Below, in pieces: positions 25,866 to 35,500 of a DNA stretch of 64,000 nucleotides. Every line of letters begins with the position of its first letter. Positions within the stretch are counted from its first letter, which is position 1. The position numbers and the translations under genes were made by a program. The DNA is from an uncultured Duncaniella sp. Its GTDB lineage: Bacteria; Bacteroidota; Bacteroidia; Bacteroidales; Muribaculaceae. The stretch is from assembly GCA_958352885.1 (NCBI GenBank), contig CATWQI010000006.1, positions 1 to 64,000 on the forward strand. Direction: 5' to 3'. Below the pieces are notes generated by a model. That model was given only the letters and a program-made list of their open reading frames with translations, searched no databases and was not told the DNA's origin.

Positions 25866-25964
25866 AACAGCAAAATTTTCTCACTTTTTTTAAGAATTTA
25901 TTAACAATGGGATAATGGATTGTGGCTCAGTCTGAACGTAAATTTACAAATGCAAATTTACGCA

Positions 25965-26765
25965 TTATATGAACAGTAGGCTGACAGCCATTATCGCCAT
26001 GCCGGTTATTACGCCCCCGAGGGCTATGTGATGATGCCCGTAACGCTCGGCGCCGGGCAGGAGTTCGTCAAACGAAATATAGACCATGATGCCCGACACG
26101 GCGGCAAGGCAGATGGCATTTACTGTCGGTGACCACCAGGGCAATAGGAATATCGCGCCGGCGAGTGCGCCCACCGGCTCGGCGAGTCCCGAGAGCAGCG
26201 AATAGGCGAAAGCCTTGCGGCGGTTGCCTGTGGAGTGGTAGATGGGCACCGATACGGCTATCCCCTCCGGGATGTTGTGAATCGCTATAGCTATCACAAT
26301 CGGAAGGGCCACGTCAATCCCTTCGAGTGCTGTCACAAACGTTGCCATGCCCTCAGGAAAGTTGTGTATCCCTATGGCGAGGGCAAGCATCATTCCGGTA
26401 CGTTTCAAGTGATGGTTTCCGGGAGTGGAAAGTTCCCCCATGGTGTGCATTTCGTGCGGGTTCTCATCCTCCGGCACCATTTTGTCTATCAGGGCTATAA
26501 GTCCTATCCCTCCAAAGAATGCCAACAGTGTCCACACCTGTGCCATACGGTCGCTGTAGACCCCCTCCAGATTCTCCACGGCGAGGGGCATAAGCTCCAT
26601 GAACGAGACGTATGTCATCACACCGGCGGAGAGCCCGAGTGCTGCCGAAAGAAGCCGGGTGTCAGTGCGCCTGGTGAAGAATGCCATGAGCGCTCCGACC
26701 CCCGTGCTCAGTCCTGCGAGCATAGTAAGTCCCAGGGCAATCCAGATATTGGTCGAACTAATCAT
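25965..26765 (-). CDS. ZIP family metal transporter
   Basis: A divalent metal (usually zinc) importer of about 266 residues with eight likely helices. The metal-path motifs are IGIHNFPEGMATF in helix 4 and IAIAIHNIPEGIAVSVP in helix 5. The loop between helices 3 and 4 carries His and Glu residues (EDENPHEMHTMGE). The C-terminus has SGIMVYISFDELLPGAERYGHHH. The frame is open back to 27035, but that extension overlaps the divergent rdgB gene and is rejected. ATG at 26765 gives the normal N-terminus. Metal specificity is an inference from the family. Confidence 0.88.
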   Translation of the reverse strand: MISSTNIWIALGLTMLAGLSTGVGALMAFFTRRTDTRLLSAALGLSAGVMTYVSFMELMPLAVENLEGVYSDRMAQVWTLLAFFGGIGLIALIDKMVPEDENPHEMHTMGELSTPGNHHLKRTGMMLALAIGIHNFPEGMATFVTALEGIDVALPIVIAIAIHNIPEGIAVSVPIYHSTGNRRKAFAYSLLSGLAEPVGALAGAIFLLPWWSPTVNAICLAAVSGIMVYISFDELLPGAERYGHHHIALGGVITGMAIMAVSLLFI

Positions 26766-26840
26766 ACAACAACACAAACGCTCCCGCCTCGCTAAAAGTT
26801 TCCGGCACACCGTCCCCTTATCCCTCCCTTCGTGAAAAAA

Positions 26841-26872
26841 TTTGCTGAACACGTGGAAATTTTCTAAATTTG
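26841..26872 (+). promoter_or_regulatory. Bacteroidota-type promoter of rdgB
   Basis: TTTG at 26841-26844, a 20-base spacer and TAAATTTG at 26865-26872 match the -33/-7 consensus, with the same spacing as at panB. The start would be near 26879, about 59 bases before the ATG at 26938. Confidence 0.68.
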
Positions 26873-26937
26873 TATCTCTTAAAGGCAGGTTTAAACAGCC
26901 TCTTGAATTTGTCCCTATTTTAAATACTCTCGTATAA

Positions 26938-27522
26938 ATGCAGGAAATTGTATTTGCCACAAACAATGCGCACAAATTGAGCGAACTGCGTGCCATAGTA
27001 GGCTCGCGTCTGAGCATCCTTTCGCTCTCTGACATAGGATGTCACGAAGAGATCCCCGAGACTGCCGATACCCTTGAGGGAAATGCTCTGCTGAAAGCTC
27101 GCTACGTCAAGGAGCACTACGGCTACGACTGTTTTGCCGACGACACGGGGCTGATGGTCGACGCTCTCGGCGGTGCGCCGGGCATCTACTCCGCGCGTTA
27201 TGCCGGTCCCGGGCATGACAGCCGGGCAAATGTCGACCTCCTTCTCGCCAATCTCCTCGGCGTGACCGACCGCAAGGCTCGCTTCGTCACGGTGATAGCC
27301 CTCATTCTTAACGGTGAGGAGCATATATTCCAAGGGAAAGTTGAGGGTAAAATCCTTACTGAGCGTCACGGTGAGGCGGGTTTCGGATATGACCCTATAT
27401 TCCAGCCTGACGAAAGCGACTGCTCATTTGCGTGTATGACGGCAGAGGCAAAGAATGCCATAAGCCACAGAGGTCGGGCCACCGCCTGCCTTATCGACTA
27501 TCTCTCCACTCTCCACGGATGA
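26938..27522 (+). CDS. rdgB: XTP/dITP diphosphatase (RdgB/HAM1)
   Basis: Cleans the nucleotide pool by hydrolysing inosine- and xanthosine-type triphosphates to monophosphates. The 194-residue protein has IVFATNNAHKLSEL, the metal site EETADTLEGNALLKA-like block (PETADTLEGNALLKARY), FADDTGLMVDALGGAPGIYSARYAG, GEAGFGYDPIFQPDESDCSFA and ISHRGRA. The stop overlaps the ATG of the next gene by 4 bases, so the two are translationally coupled. Confidence 0.95.
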   Translation: MQEIVFATNNAHKLSELRAIVGSRLSILSLSDIGCHEEIPETADTLEGNALLKARYVKEHYGYDCFADDTGLMVDALGGAPGIYSARYAGPGHDSRANVDLLLANLLGVTDRKARFVTVIALILNGEEHIFQGKVEGKILTERHGEAGFGYDPIFQPDESDCSFACMTAEAKNAISHRGRATACLIDYLSTLHG

Positions 27523-30002
27523 CTCCCTGTCCCTTAAATAATTGTATCACCGTTGTTTGTCGTACTGCTTTGCATGGTATCCGCAGGGCAGCCGGTTCAC
27601 TGCGGGCTATTATGTCTGATTCTCTTGCGGGAATCGCATGTTGCATGTTGCTTTCGCTTATCCCGCTGTGTGCCTCTGCGCAGCTTGCGGTAGGCTCGTG
27701 GAAAACATTTCCGGTATTCGACGATGTGTCACGCATCATCGAGACTCCGCATACGGTATATTACCTCAGCGGGGGGCATCTGTATTGCTATGACAAGGAA
27801 CATGACGAAACCCGGGCTTACAGCTCTCAGGGTGAGCTCAGCGACAATGGCATTTCCGACATATATTACAACTTTGAGTCCGGTTATCTCCTGGTGGCAT
27901 ATGATAATGCCAACATTGACCTCCTCTACGACGATGGCTCGCGTGTCAATTTGCCGGACATCAAGAGTGCTGTCATTAATTCAACCAAGGCTGTCAACGA
28001 TGTCAAGTTTTCCGACGGGGAGATATACGTTGCCACTCCGTTTGGTCTTGTGATATACAGCGATACCCGTCACGAAGTCAGGCAGTCAGGCAATTACAAC
28101 AAGGAGATAGTGTCCCTTGCCGTGACTGACAGCCATATTATTGTGGCATTGTCTGGCGAAAACACCCCTCTATATGCCATTCCGAGAGGTGAGCGCATCA
28201 ATAGTTTTTCCTCCTTCACCCATATCGGGACGGCTTCGGGCAAAGTGACGGCCCTTCATACAGTTGATTCTGCGGAGGGGACTATCATCGGACTTGTGTC
28301 CGATGCTCTTTACTCCATCACTCTCGGAGGTGAACCATTGGCTGCCGGGATGGCTCAAATCCGTCCGTACACCTCGGTTTCATCCCTTATACCCGTGCCT
28401 TCTGCCATATATTTCCGCAATGCGAACACTCTTCACCGTATTGACCGGCAGGGTAATGTGACAGACGAATGTGTTATCCCCGAACCGCTCCGCTCCGGGG
28501 AGCTGGCTACCCTTAAGGGGGCCTCCTCGCTGTGGTCGGGTTCCGCTGACGGGGTGGGGGAATTCAAGGTTGATGCCGCCGGTCTTACCGTGCTGCATGA
28601 CCGTTATCGTCCGGACGGAGCGATGTCGTTCGGCAATATCTGTAAGCTCTTCCCGCTTTCCGGCGAGAGCGGCTTCGTAGCCACCAACCTTGGCATGAAT
28701 CAGATTCACCCTGTCGGTGCGAGTGAAGGCTACGGCACACTGACCAAGGCTAATATCATCACCCCGGGGAGTGTCGATGTGCTCCATCCGCTTTCCGCCT
28801 CCGGTGCTCCGCTCACAAATCCTACTTTCGCTCTGTGTGACCCCGACGACCCTTCATTGGTCTATTACGGAGCGGCGACAGGCGAGGGTGTCATAGTGAC
28901 CCGTGATGACAAGGAGATAGCTCGCTTTACCTCTTCTAACTCAAAGCTTTACAATAACCGTCCGAGTCATGCGGTTATTGACTCTCAGGGCAACCTCTGG
29001 ATTGCCGTTTTTACTGCTGATGTCACCGGCTCTCCCATTGCCATACTCCCTGCTGCTGCCCGTCGCAGGAATCCGTCGGAGATCACTGCCGCCGACTGGG
29101 TGCGTCCCTCCCTCGGAGAATATATCCTTTCAAAGGATGTGCGCATGGTAGTGTGCGGGCATAGCAACGCATGCATAGTGTTTGATTCGCAGTACATGGG
29201 CGGTCTGGTCGGTTTTGACCACGCCGGCACTGTTTCTGACACATCCGACGACCGCTATATTGTGCATTCGCAGCTCTACGACACCGAGGGCAGGACTTTC
29301 ACCCCCTCGTTCATATTCTGCGGTGTCGAGGACAAGCGGGGGCGTGTATGGCTCGGAACATCGCAGGGTGTTGTGGAAATTACACATCCCGCTGATGCGC
29401 TCAATCCCGATTTTGCTGTGAAACGAATCAAGGTTCCGCGCAACGATGGTTCTAACCTTGCCGATTATCTGCTTGAGAGCGACGAGATTTACGCTATTGC
29501 GGTCGATTCCTCCAACCGCAAGTGGATTGGCACGAAGCATTCCGGGCTCTATCTCGTCAGCGAGGACGGCGATGAAATCATTGCCAACTATACCACCGAT
29601 AATTCACCTCTCCCTGCCAATACGATATCTGCGCTCTATGCCGACCCGAATTCCAATTCTGTATATGTCGGCACGCTTTCCGGTATGCTGGAGTTCGCAT
29701 CCGCCTCCTCCCCGGCACGCCCGGATTTTTCGGATGTCTACGCTTATCCCAACCCCGTCACCCCCGGTTACACCGGATGGATTACCGTCACAGGGCTTAT
29801 GGACAGCTCGCAGGTCAGAATCGTGGACGCATCCATGCATCTGGTCTACCATACTGTCTCGCAAGGCGGAATGGCATTGTGGGACGGCTGTACGGAAAAT
29901 GGCGAGCGTGTGCGCAGCGGAGTCTATTATGTCCTTGCCTCAGCCGGTCCGTCGGGCTCGGAGGAGGGGGATGTGGTGACTAAAATCCTGGTGGTGAATT
30001 AA
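27519..30002 (+). CDS. PorZ-like beta-propeller protein with type IX C-terminal domain
   Basis: A secreted protein of about 827 residues. After a hydrophobic signal segment ending LCASAQ come two beta-propeller regions (about residues 60-370 and 380-730). They contain repeated WIAVF/WLGTSQGVVEI/WIGTKHSGLYLV blades typical of two-component-regulator propellers. A C-terminal immunoglobulin-like domain of about 85 residues starts at VYAYPNPVTPGYTGWITV and ends VVTKILVVN. This layout matches PorZ of Porphyromonas gingivalis, a type IX secretion component that carries such a domain. ATG at 27519 overlaps the rdgB stop. ATG at 27612 is an alternative that would give a shorter signal peptide without basic residues. 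Whether a full type IX system exists cannot be judged from this window. Confidence 0.78.
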   Translation: MTPCPLNNCITVVCRTALHGIRRAAGSLRAIMSDSLAGIACCMLLSLIPLCASAQLAVGSWKTFPVFDDVSRIIETPHTVYYLSGGHLYCYDKEHDETRAYSSQGELSDNGISDIYYNFESGYLLVAYDNANIDLLYDDGSRVNLPDIKSAVINSTKAVNDVKFSDGEIYVATPFGLVIYSDTRHEVRQSGNYNKEIVSLAVTDSHIIVALSGENTPLYAIPRGERINSFSSFTHIGTASGKVTALHTVDSAEGTIIGLVSDALYSITLGGEPLAAGMAQIRPYTSVSSLIPVPSAIYFRNANTLHRIDRQGNVTDECVIPEPLRSGELATLKGASSLWSGSADGVGEFKVDAAGLTVLHDRYRPDGAMSFGNICKLFPLSGESGFVATNLGMNQIHPVGASEGYGTLTKANIITPGSVDVLHPLSASGAPLTNPTFALCDPDDPSLVYYGAATGEGVIVTRDDKEIARFTSSNSKLYNNRPSHAVIDSQGNLWIAVFTADVTGSPIAILPAAARRRNPSEITAADWVRPSLGEYILSKDVRMVVCGHSNACIVFDSQYMGGLVGFDHAGTVSDTSDDRYIVHSQLYDTEGRTFTPSFIFCGVEDKRGRVWLGTSQGVVEITHPADALNPDFAVKRIKVPRNDGSNLADYLLESDEIYAIAVDSSNRKWIGTKHSGLYLVSEDGDEIIANYTTDNSPLPANTISALYADPNSNSVYVGTLSGMLEFASASSPARPDFSDVYAYPNPVTPGYTGWITVTGLMDSSQVRIVDASMHLVYHTVSQGGMALWDGCTENGERVRSGVYYVLASAGPSGSEEGDVVTKILVVN

Positions 30003-30177
30003 AACATAGGCACCATGTTTTCCGTTCTAAATTTGTGTGACGGTATCTAAGGGTGCTTGACAGACATGAGTGACACCCGGTGTCGCCGGTAAAAAGACGT
30101 ATACATTTAATTTTTTAAGAGTTACATATTTTTCGGACAGAATAACTGAAAAAAATTAGCAGAGTACCTCAAGAATT

Positions 30178-30702
30178 ATGGAAAGTTTGAAATATACAGA
30201 TGAGAATGACCGCAGCTACGGTGCGGCTGGTATGGCGATAGGTCTTGTGGTCTACGATGGTGAAGACATGCTTGCCTCGGTTTCCATTGACGGTGACCCG
30301 AACGAGATGATGCGGCTGTCTCCCGATTTCTATTTCGCCGGCAATCCCGGTGTTTCCGCCAAGACCGCATGGAATCAGATTCTGAAAAATTATAATCTCG
30401 GAATCGCAATGCTCATTTCCAATCTCCTCTGCCGTAATCTGGTCAACAGGCGCCGTGCTCTCCCTTCCGAGCTTCATGACCTGCTCCACTCGCTCGCCAT
30501 GGACGAGGGCAAGTCCTCATGCTCGCTCGACGAGGACGAAATAGAGCGTCTGTTTGACAAGAATTACAATTATCTCACACGTGTGTTCTCCCATCACGGT
30601 GTGCAGTCTGTCGCTCACGATTTCGCTGCCCAGCTGCTGTCGCGGCGCACACTCTCCAGGCTCGATGTCCTCGAGCAGCTCGCTTCGCTCAGGATGCTCT
30701 GA
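30178..30702 (+). CDS. Hypothetical protein
   Basis: A 174-residue soluble protein I do not recognise. The N-terminal half looks alpha/beta (IGLVVYDGEDMLASVSIDGD, then a Tyr/Phe-rich SPDFYFAGNPG). The C-terminal half is helical and charged (DEDEIERLFDKNYNYLTR). No signal peptide or membrane helix is visible. It lies 175 bases after the PorZ-like gene and 100 bases before manA. Normal codon use and even length suggest a real gene. No function is proposed. Confidence 0.65.
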   Translation: MESLKYTDENDRSYGAAGMAIGLVVYDGEDMLASVSIDGDPNEMMRLSPDFYFAGNPGVSAKTAWNQILKNYNLGIAMLISNLLCRNLVNRRRALPSELHDLLHSLAMDEGKSSCSLDEDEIERLFDKNYNYLTRVFSHHGVQSVAHDFAAQLLSRRTLSRLDVLEQLASLRML

Positions 30703-30802
30703 GCATGAGCCTCCCCGTCACCACTTATTTTCTGTGGCGGATAAATAATGATTTGACAAAATCATAGTCCTGTAACCCTATAACCTAATTCAATAAAAAT
30801 TC

Positions 30803-31801
30803 ATGCTAACCCAACCCTTACACTTTGCTCCCTATCTCAAATCTGTGATTTGGGGTGGTGAACGCATTGCCCCTTACAAGGGCATACACACTGACATGCA
30901 CAACATCGGCGAAAGCTGGGAACTCTCGGCTGTTCCCGGGCATGTATCTGTGGTTGACCGTGGTCCGCTCAAGGGCAGGACTCTTACAGAACTTATTGAC
31001 GAGTACGGTGCTGACCTCGTTGGCAAGCCGAACTTCGAGAAGTACGGCAACTCATTCCCTCTCCTTGTAAAGATTATTGATGCGCAGGATGATCTCTCTG
31101 TGCAGGTACATCCCGATGACAAGCTGGCGCAGGAGCGTCACAACTGTCCCGGCAAGACTGAGATGTGGCACATCATTGATACAGCTCCGGGTGCTAAGAT
31201 ATATGCCGGTCTCAAAGAGAAAATTACCCCCGATGACTACGAGAAGCGTGTGGCTGACAATACCATAATGGATGTCATCGCCTCCTACGATTCCGCTCCC
31301 GGCGATACCTTTTTTCTCCCTGCCGGACGTATTCACGCCATAGGCGCCGGCAATCTTCTCGCCGAGATTCAGCAGACAAGCGATATCACCTACCGCATAT
31401 ATGACTATGACCGCCGTGACAAGGACGGCAATCCGCGAGAACTTCACACCGCGCAGGCGCGTGACGCTATCGACTATACGGTTTATCCTACATATAAGTC
31501 AGAACCTGAGGGCGATGACCTGGTGAATTGCAGCTACTTCGACGTGCGCCGTCTCACGCTTACTGACGACCCTCAGCCCATATGCCACGACCGTGACTCG
31601 TTCACCATAGTTATGTGCCTGCATGGCGAGGCTGAAATCTATCCGCAGGTAATCGGCGATGTAATCCCCGGCATCTCAATGTTCTCTCCCGAGTCAGCGG
31701 CTCCAATCCTGATACGTCAGGGTGAGACTCTTCTCTTCCCTGCCACAATGCGTAATCTCACAGCCACCGGTACCGGCACTCTCCTCACAGTCCAAAGCTG
31801 A
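30803..31801 (+). CDS. manA: Class I mannose-6-phosphate isomerase
   Basis: Zinc-dependent interconversion of mannose-6-phosphate and fructose-6-phosphate. The 332-residue cupin protein has the N-terminal YLKSVIWGGERIAPYKG, GESWELSAVPGHVSVV, the zinc-site pair LSVQVHPDDKLA and KTEMWHIIDTAPGA, and FFLPAGRIHAIGAGNLLAEIQ with SDITYRIYDYDR. A C-terminal cupin half follows. Length fits the short bacterial type. A degenerate repeat follows the stop. Confidence 0.94.
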   Translation: MLTQPLHFAPYLKSVIWGGERIAPYKGIHTDMHNIGESWELSAVPGHVSVVDRGPLKGRTLTELIDEYGADLVGKPNFEKYGNSFPLLVKIIDAQDDLSVQVHPDDKLAQERHNCPGKTEMWHIIDTAPGAKIYAGLKEKITPDDYEKRVADNTIMDVIASYDSAPGDTFFLPAGRIHAIGAGNLLAEIQQTSDITYRIYDYDRRDKDGNPRELHTAQARDAIDYTVYPTYKSEPEGDDLVNCSYFDVRRLTLTDDPQPICHDRDSFTIVMCLHGEAEIYPQVIGDVIPGISMFSPESAAPILIRQGETLLFPATMRNLTATGTGTLLTVQS

Positions 31802-31806
31802 ACCAT

Positions 31807-31890
31807 AGTCCGATAGTATGGTAGTTCGATAATATAGTAGTCTGGTAGTATGTTAGCTCGATAAGATACTATGGTAGCCCGATAATATGT
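31807..31890 (+). repeat. Degenerate 16-base tandem repeat after manA
   Basis: Five imperfect units begin at 31807, 31823, 31839, 31855 and 31876, with consensus close to AGyyCGATArTATGGT. The fourth unit is 5 bases longer and the fifth is one base short. CCATAGT at 31803-31809 can pair with ACTATGG at 31868-31874. The tract lies between the converging manA and folK genes. It has no coding potential that I can see. Confidence 0.7.
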
Positions 31891-31952
31891 ATTGTGCGAG
31901 GTCATCCCGGACGAGCTGTGTACGGTTAATGCAAGATGCCCGGCGCCGGCAT

Positions 31953-32534
31953 TTAATTGACCCTAATCAGTTGGCGTAGAGGCTTCAGCACAAACTCCCT
32001 GAGGTGCATGCGTGGATGAGGCAGGATCAGTTCAGGTGTCGAAATCATGATACCGTCAATCGCTATTATATCTATATCGATGGCTCTGTCAATATAATTG
32101 CCGTTTTCATCCCTGTGGGGTGAAGCGTCGATACTCTTCTCAATCCTCTGCAATCTCCTCAGTACATATGACGCGAACTCCACCACCGGTCCTTCGGTCA
32201 GTCCTTGCGAACCGTCCCATAGAGCCTCCTCCATGTGATTGCCATTCCCCGGCGATGCGTGGATAGCGGTGCGCTTGTCTATCAGGTCACAGAGGCTGCA
32301 TGAGGGTGACGCAGGAAATTCTGGGAGACCGGGATAATCGGGAGGAAGGTCTATTGCCAGACCGAGGTTGAGAAACATATTGTCCGAATCATATCCCCAC
32401 GGCTCCGTCTCGATATAGTCGGAGCGACGTATTCCCGCATTAGGAAATGCGGAAGCGATAGCGGCGACCGCCTGCTCGATTAGAGCATGGCGGTCGCCGC
32501 TGTTAGAACCTATATTGACATAAATTGTCGGCAT
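31953..32534 (-). CDS. folK: Dihydropteridine pyrophosphokinase (HPPK) with an internal insertion
   Basis: Transfers pyrophosphate from ATP to hydroxymethyl-dihydropterin in folate synthesis. The 193-residue protein has IYVNIGSNSGDRHALIEQA, YIETEPWGYDSDNMFLNLGLAID, and the C-terminal RAIDIDIIAIDGIMIS with LILPHPRMHLREFVLKPL. These cover the pterin- and ATP-binding blocks. Between LGLAID and LRRLQRIEKSI lies an insertion of roughly 45-50 residues (about 73-120), absent from the usual 155-165-residue enzyme. It includes CSLCDLIDKRTAIHASPG. The gene follows infB by 38 bases. Confidence 0.9.
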   Translation of the reverse strand: MPTIYVNIGSNSGDRHALIEQAVAAIASAFPNAGIRRSDYIETEPWGYDSDNMFLNLGLAIDLPPDYPGLPEFPASPSCSLCDLIDKRTAIHASPGNGNHMEEALWDGSQGLTEGPVVEFASYVLRRLQRIEKSIDASPHRDENGNYIDRAIDIDIIAIDGIMISTPELILPHPRMHLREFVLKPLRQLIRVN

Positions 32535-32572
32535 AAGTAATCAGGTCGCTGCCGTTGGTTGGCAGGAGGTGG

Positions 32573-35500
32573 TTAGAGTGACTTTTTCACTTCCACTTCC
32601 TCGTATCCTTCTACTATATCGCCTTCCTGGATATCGTTGTATCCCGCGATTGAAAGACCGCAGTCGTAGCCGGAGGTAACCTCCTTGACATCGTCCTTCA
32701 TGCGCTTGAGCGAGCCAAGCTCACCGGTGTAGCGTACGATACCGTCACGGATAAGGCGTATCTTGCAGCCTCGTTTCAGACGGCCCTCACGCACGATAGC
32801 TCCGGCGATGGTGCCGACCTTCGATATGTGGAATGTCTGGAGCACTTCGGCTGTACCGATAACCTCCTCCTTGATTTCGGGGGCAAGCATACCTTCCATT
32901 GCGTCCTTCACCTCCTCGATGGCCTGGTAGATGACAGAGTAGAGGCGGATTTCCACACCGTCACGCTCTGCTGCGCGGCGTGCCGCCTGCGAGGGACGCA
33001 CCTGGAAGCCGATGATGATGGCATCCGATGCGGCAGCCAGGGTCACATCGCTCTCCGAGATAGCGCCCACAGCCTTGTGAAGCACATTGATTTTGACCTC
33101 CTCGGTCGAGAGCTTGATGAGTGAGTCGGACAATGCCTCGATAGAGCCGTCCACGTCACCTTTGACGATGATATTGAGCTCGTGGAAGTTGCCGATAGCG
33201 CGGCGGCGTCCGATTTCCTCAAGGGTGGTACGCTTGGATGTGCGCAGACCGAGCTCACGCTGCAGCTGCTCACGCTTGGTGGCGATTTCACGGGCTTCCT
33301 GCTCGGTCTCCATCACGTTGAATGTGTCACCTGCGGTAGGAGCGCCGTTCAGACCTAAGATGAGGGTCGGCTCGGCGGGACCTGCCTCTGTGATGCGCTG
33401 GTTACGTTCGTTGAACATAGCCTTCACACGTCCGAAATGGGTACCTGCAAGGATTGTGTCGCCCACACGGAGTGTGCCGTTCTGCACAAGCACGGTTGCA
33501 ACGTAGCCACGGCCTTTGTCAAGCGACGATTCGATGATTGAGCCTGTCGCACGGCGGTTGGGGTTTGCCTTGAGGTCGAGAAGTTCGGCTTCGAGAAGCA
33601 CCTTCTCCATAAGTTCCTCCACGCCGAGACCCTTCTTGGCGGAGATGTCCTGTGACTGGTACTTGCCGCCCCATTCCTCCACGAGGTAGTTCATCTGGGC
33701 AAGTTCCTCCTTGATTTTGTCAGGGTTGGCGGTGGGTTTGTCTATCTTGTTGATGGCAAATACGATGGGCACGCCTGCTGCCGAAGCATGGTTGATAGCT
33801 TCGACGGTCTGGGGCATGACGTTGTCGTCGGCTGCCACAATGATGATACAGAGGTCGGTGACCTTGGCTCCGCGGGCACGCATTGCGGTAAACGCCTCGT
33901 GTCCCGGTGTGTCCAGGAATGTGATGTGGCGTCCGTCCGAGAGCTTGACATTATAAGCGCCGATATGCTGGGTTATACCGCCTGCCTCTCCGGCGATTAC
34001 GTTGGCGTTGCGGATATAGTCAAGCAGCGATGTCTTACCGTGGTCCACATGACCCATCACGGTCACAATCGGCGGACGTGTCACAAGTTCGTCATCGGAA
34101 TCCTCTTCCTGCTGGATTGCCTCTACCACTTCGGCTGACACATACTCGGTCTTGAAACCGAACTCGTCGGCTACGATGTTGATAGTCTCGGCATCAAGGC
34201 GCTGGTTGATTGACACCATTACTCCGAGGTTCATACAGGTAGCTATGACATTGTTGATGGGCACATCCATCATCACAGCCAGGTCATTTGCGGTCACGAA
34301 CTCGGTGAGCTTCAGCACACGGCTTTCGGCTGCTGCCTCGGCTGCCGCTTCGTTGGCACGGCTTGCGAATGCCTCACGCTTCTCCTTGCGCCACTTGGCA
34401 CCCTTCTTCTGACCCTTGTCCTTGCTTGTGAGTCGTGCGAGGGTCTCGCGTACCTGCTTCTGTACATCCTCTTCGTTTACTTCAGTGTGTACAGGACGCT
34501 TGTTGCGCTCTTTGCCGCGTCCGCGGTCATTTCCTCCGCGGTTATTTCCGCCGTTGTTATTGTTGTTATGGTTTCCGCCGCCACGGTTCTCCGGACCCTG
34601 GTTGACGGTCTTTTCGATATCTACTTTCTCCTTACCCCCTATGCGGCGACGTTTCTTGCGGTCCCCGCTCTGCGATGCGGCATTGCCGCCGTTCTGCGCA
34701 CGGTCCTTGGCTATGCGCTCGTTGCGGCGTTCCTCCTTGCTCTTTTTCTTGGGGCGGGTGGACTGGTTGATGGCTGAAAGGTCGATGCGACCGATAACCT
34801 TGGGAGCGGTCACAGTGGGTTCGGAATTGTAGCGGAACACCTCCGGCTCGCTTGCCTTCGGCTGCTCTGCCTCCTGCTTGGGCTGTTCGGTCCCCTGTTT
34901 AGGCTGTTCGGCTTGTTTAGGCTGTTCGGGCTTCTTGGGCTCTACAGCTTTCTCAGGCTTCTTCTCCGCATGGAGCTGTTGCTCTGACTTAGGCTTTTCA
35001 GGAGCCTTTGATACTTGCTGGGGAGCGCTTGCCGGCTTTTCGGGAGCCTTGGGCACCTCCGGTTTCTTCACCTCCGGTTTTTCCTCCTTTATTTCCATTT
35101 CAGCTTTCACTTCCTTTTCCGCCGGCTTTACTTCGACAGTCTTGGGCTGCTCTGTCTTGATTTCGACAGTTTTTGGCTGTTCCGGTTCCTTGACAGGGGC
35201 TTTTTCAGCCACAGGACGAGTCTCTACGGCGGGTTTGACTTCCGCTTTGGGTGCTTCCGCCTTCACTTCCACGGGCTTCTCCGGAGTCTTTGGAGCTTCC
35301 TGCTTAACCTCGGGAGTCTCTTTTGCAGCGGGAGCCTCTTCCTCCTTTGGCTTGGCGGGAACAGGGTTGTTATTCTTATCGAGGTTTATGTGTCCCACCA
35401 CTTTCGGTCCGTTGGTTACTGCATGGACTGTCACCGGCACCTCTTCAGGTGCGGCAGCGGGCGAGGCGGGGGCTTTATCCCTGCCCTGGCGTATCTGGTC

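Noticed and set aside
26766..27035. N-terminal extension of the ZIP transporter by 90 residues
   Set aside because: It overlaps the start of divergent rdgB and its promoter, has no membrane segment typical of the family, and ATG 26765 gives the normal start.
30103..30132. Sequence similar to the MITE right end (TTAATTTTTTAAGAGTTAC)
   Set aside because: About 19 AT-rich bases with one insertion and one mismatch, no partner inverted end nearby and no TA duplication; could be chance.
30748..30765. Small inverted repeat ATGATTT...AAATCAT before manA
   Set aside because: Seven weak A/T pairs with no T-tract; not enough for a terminator or operator call.
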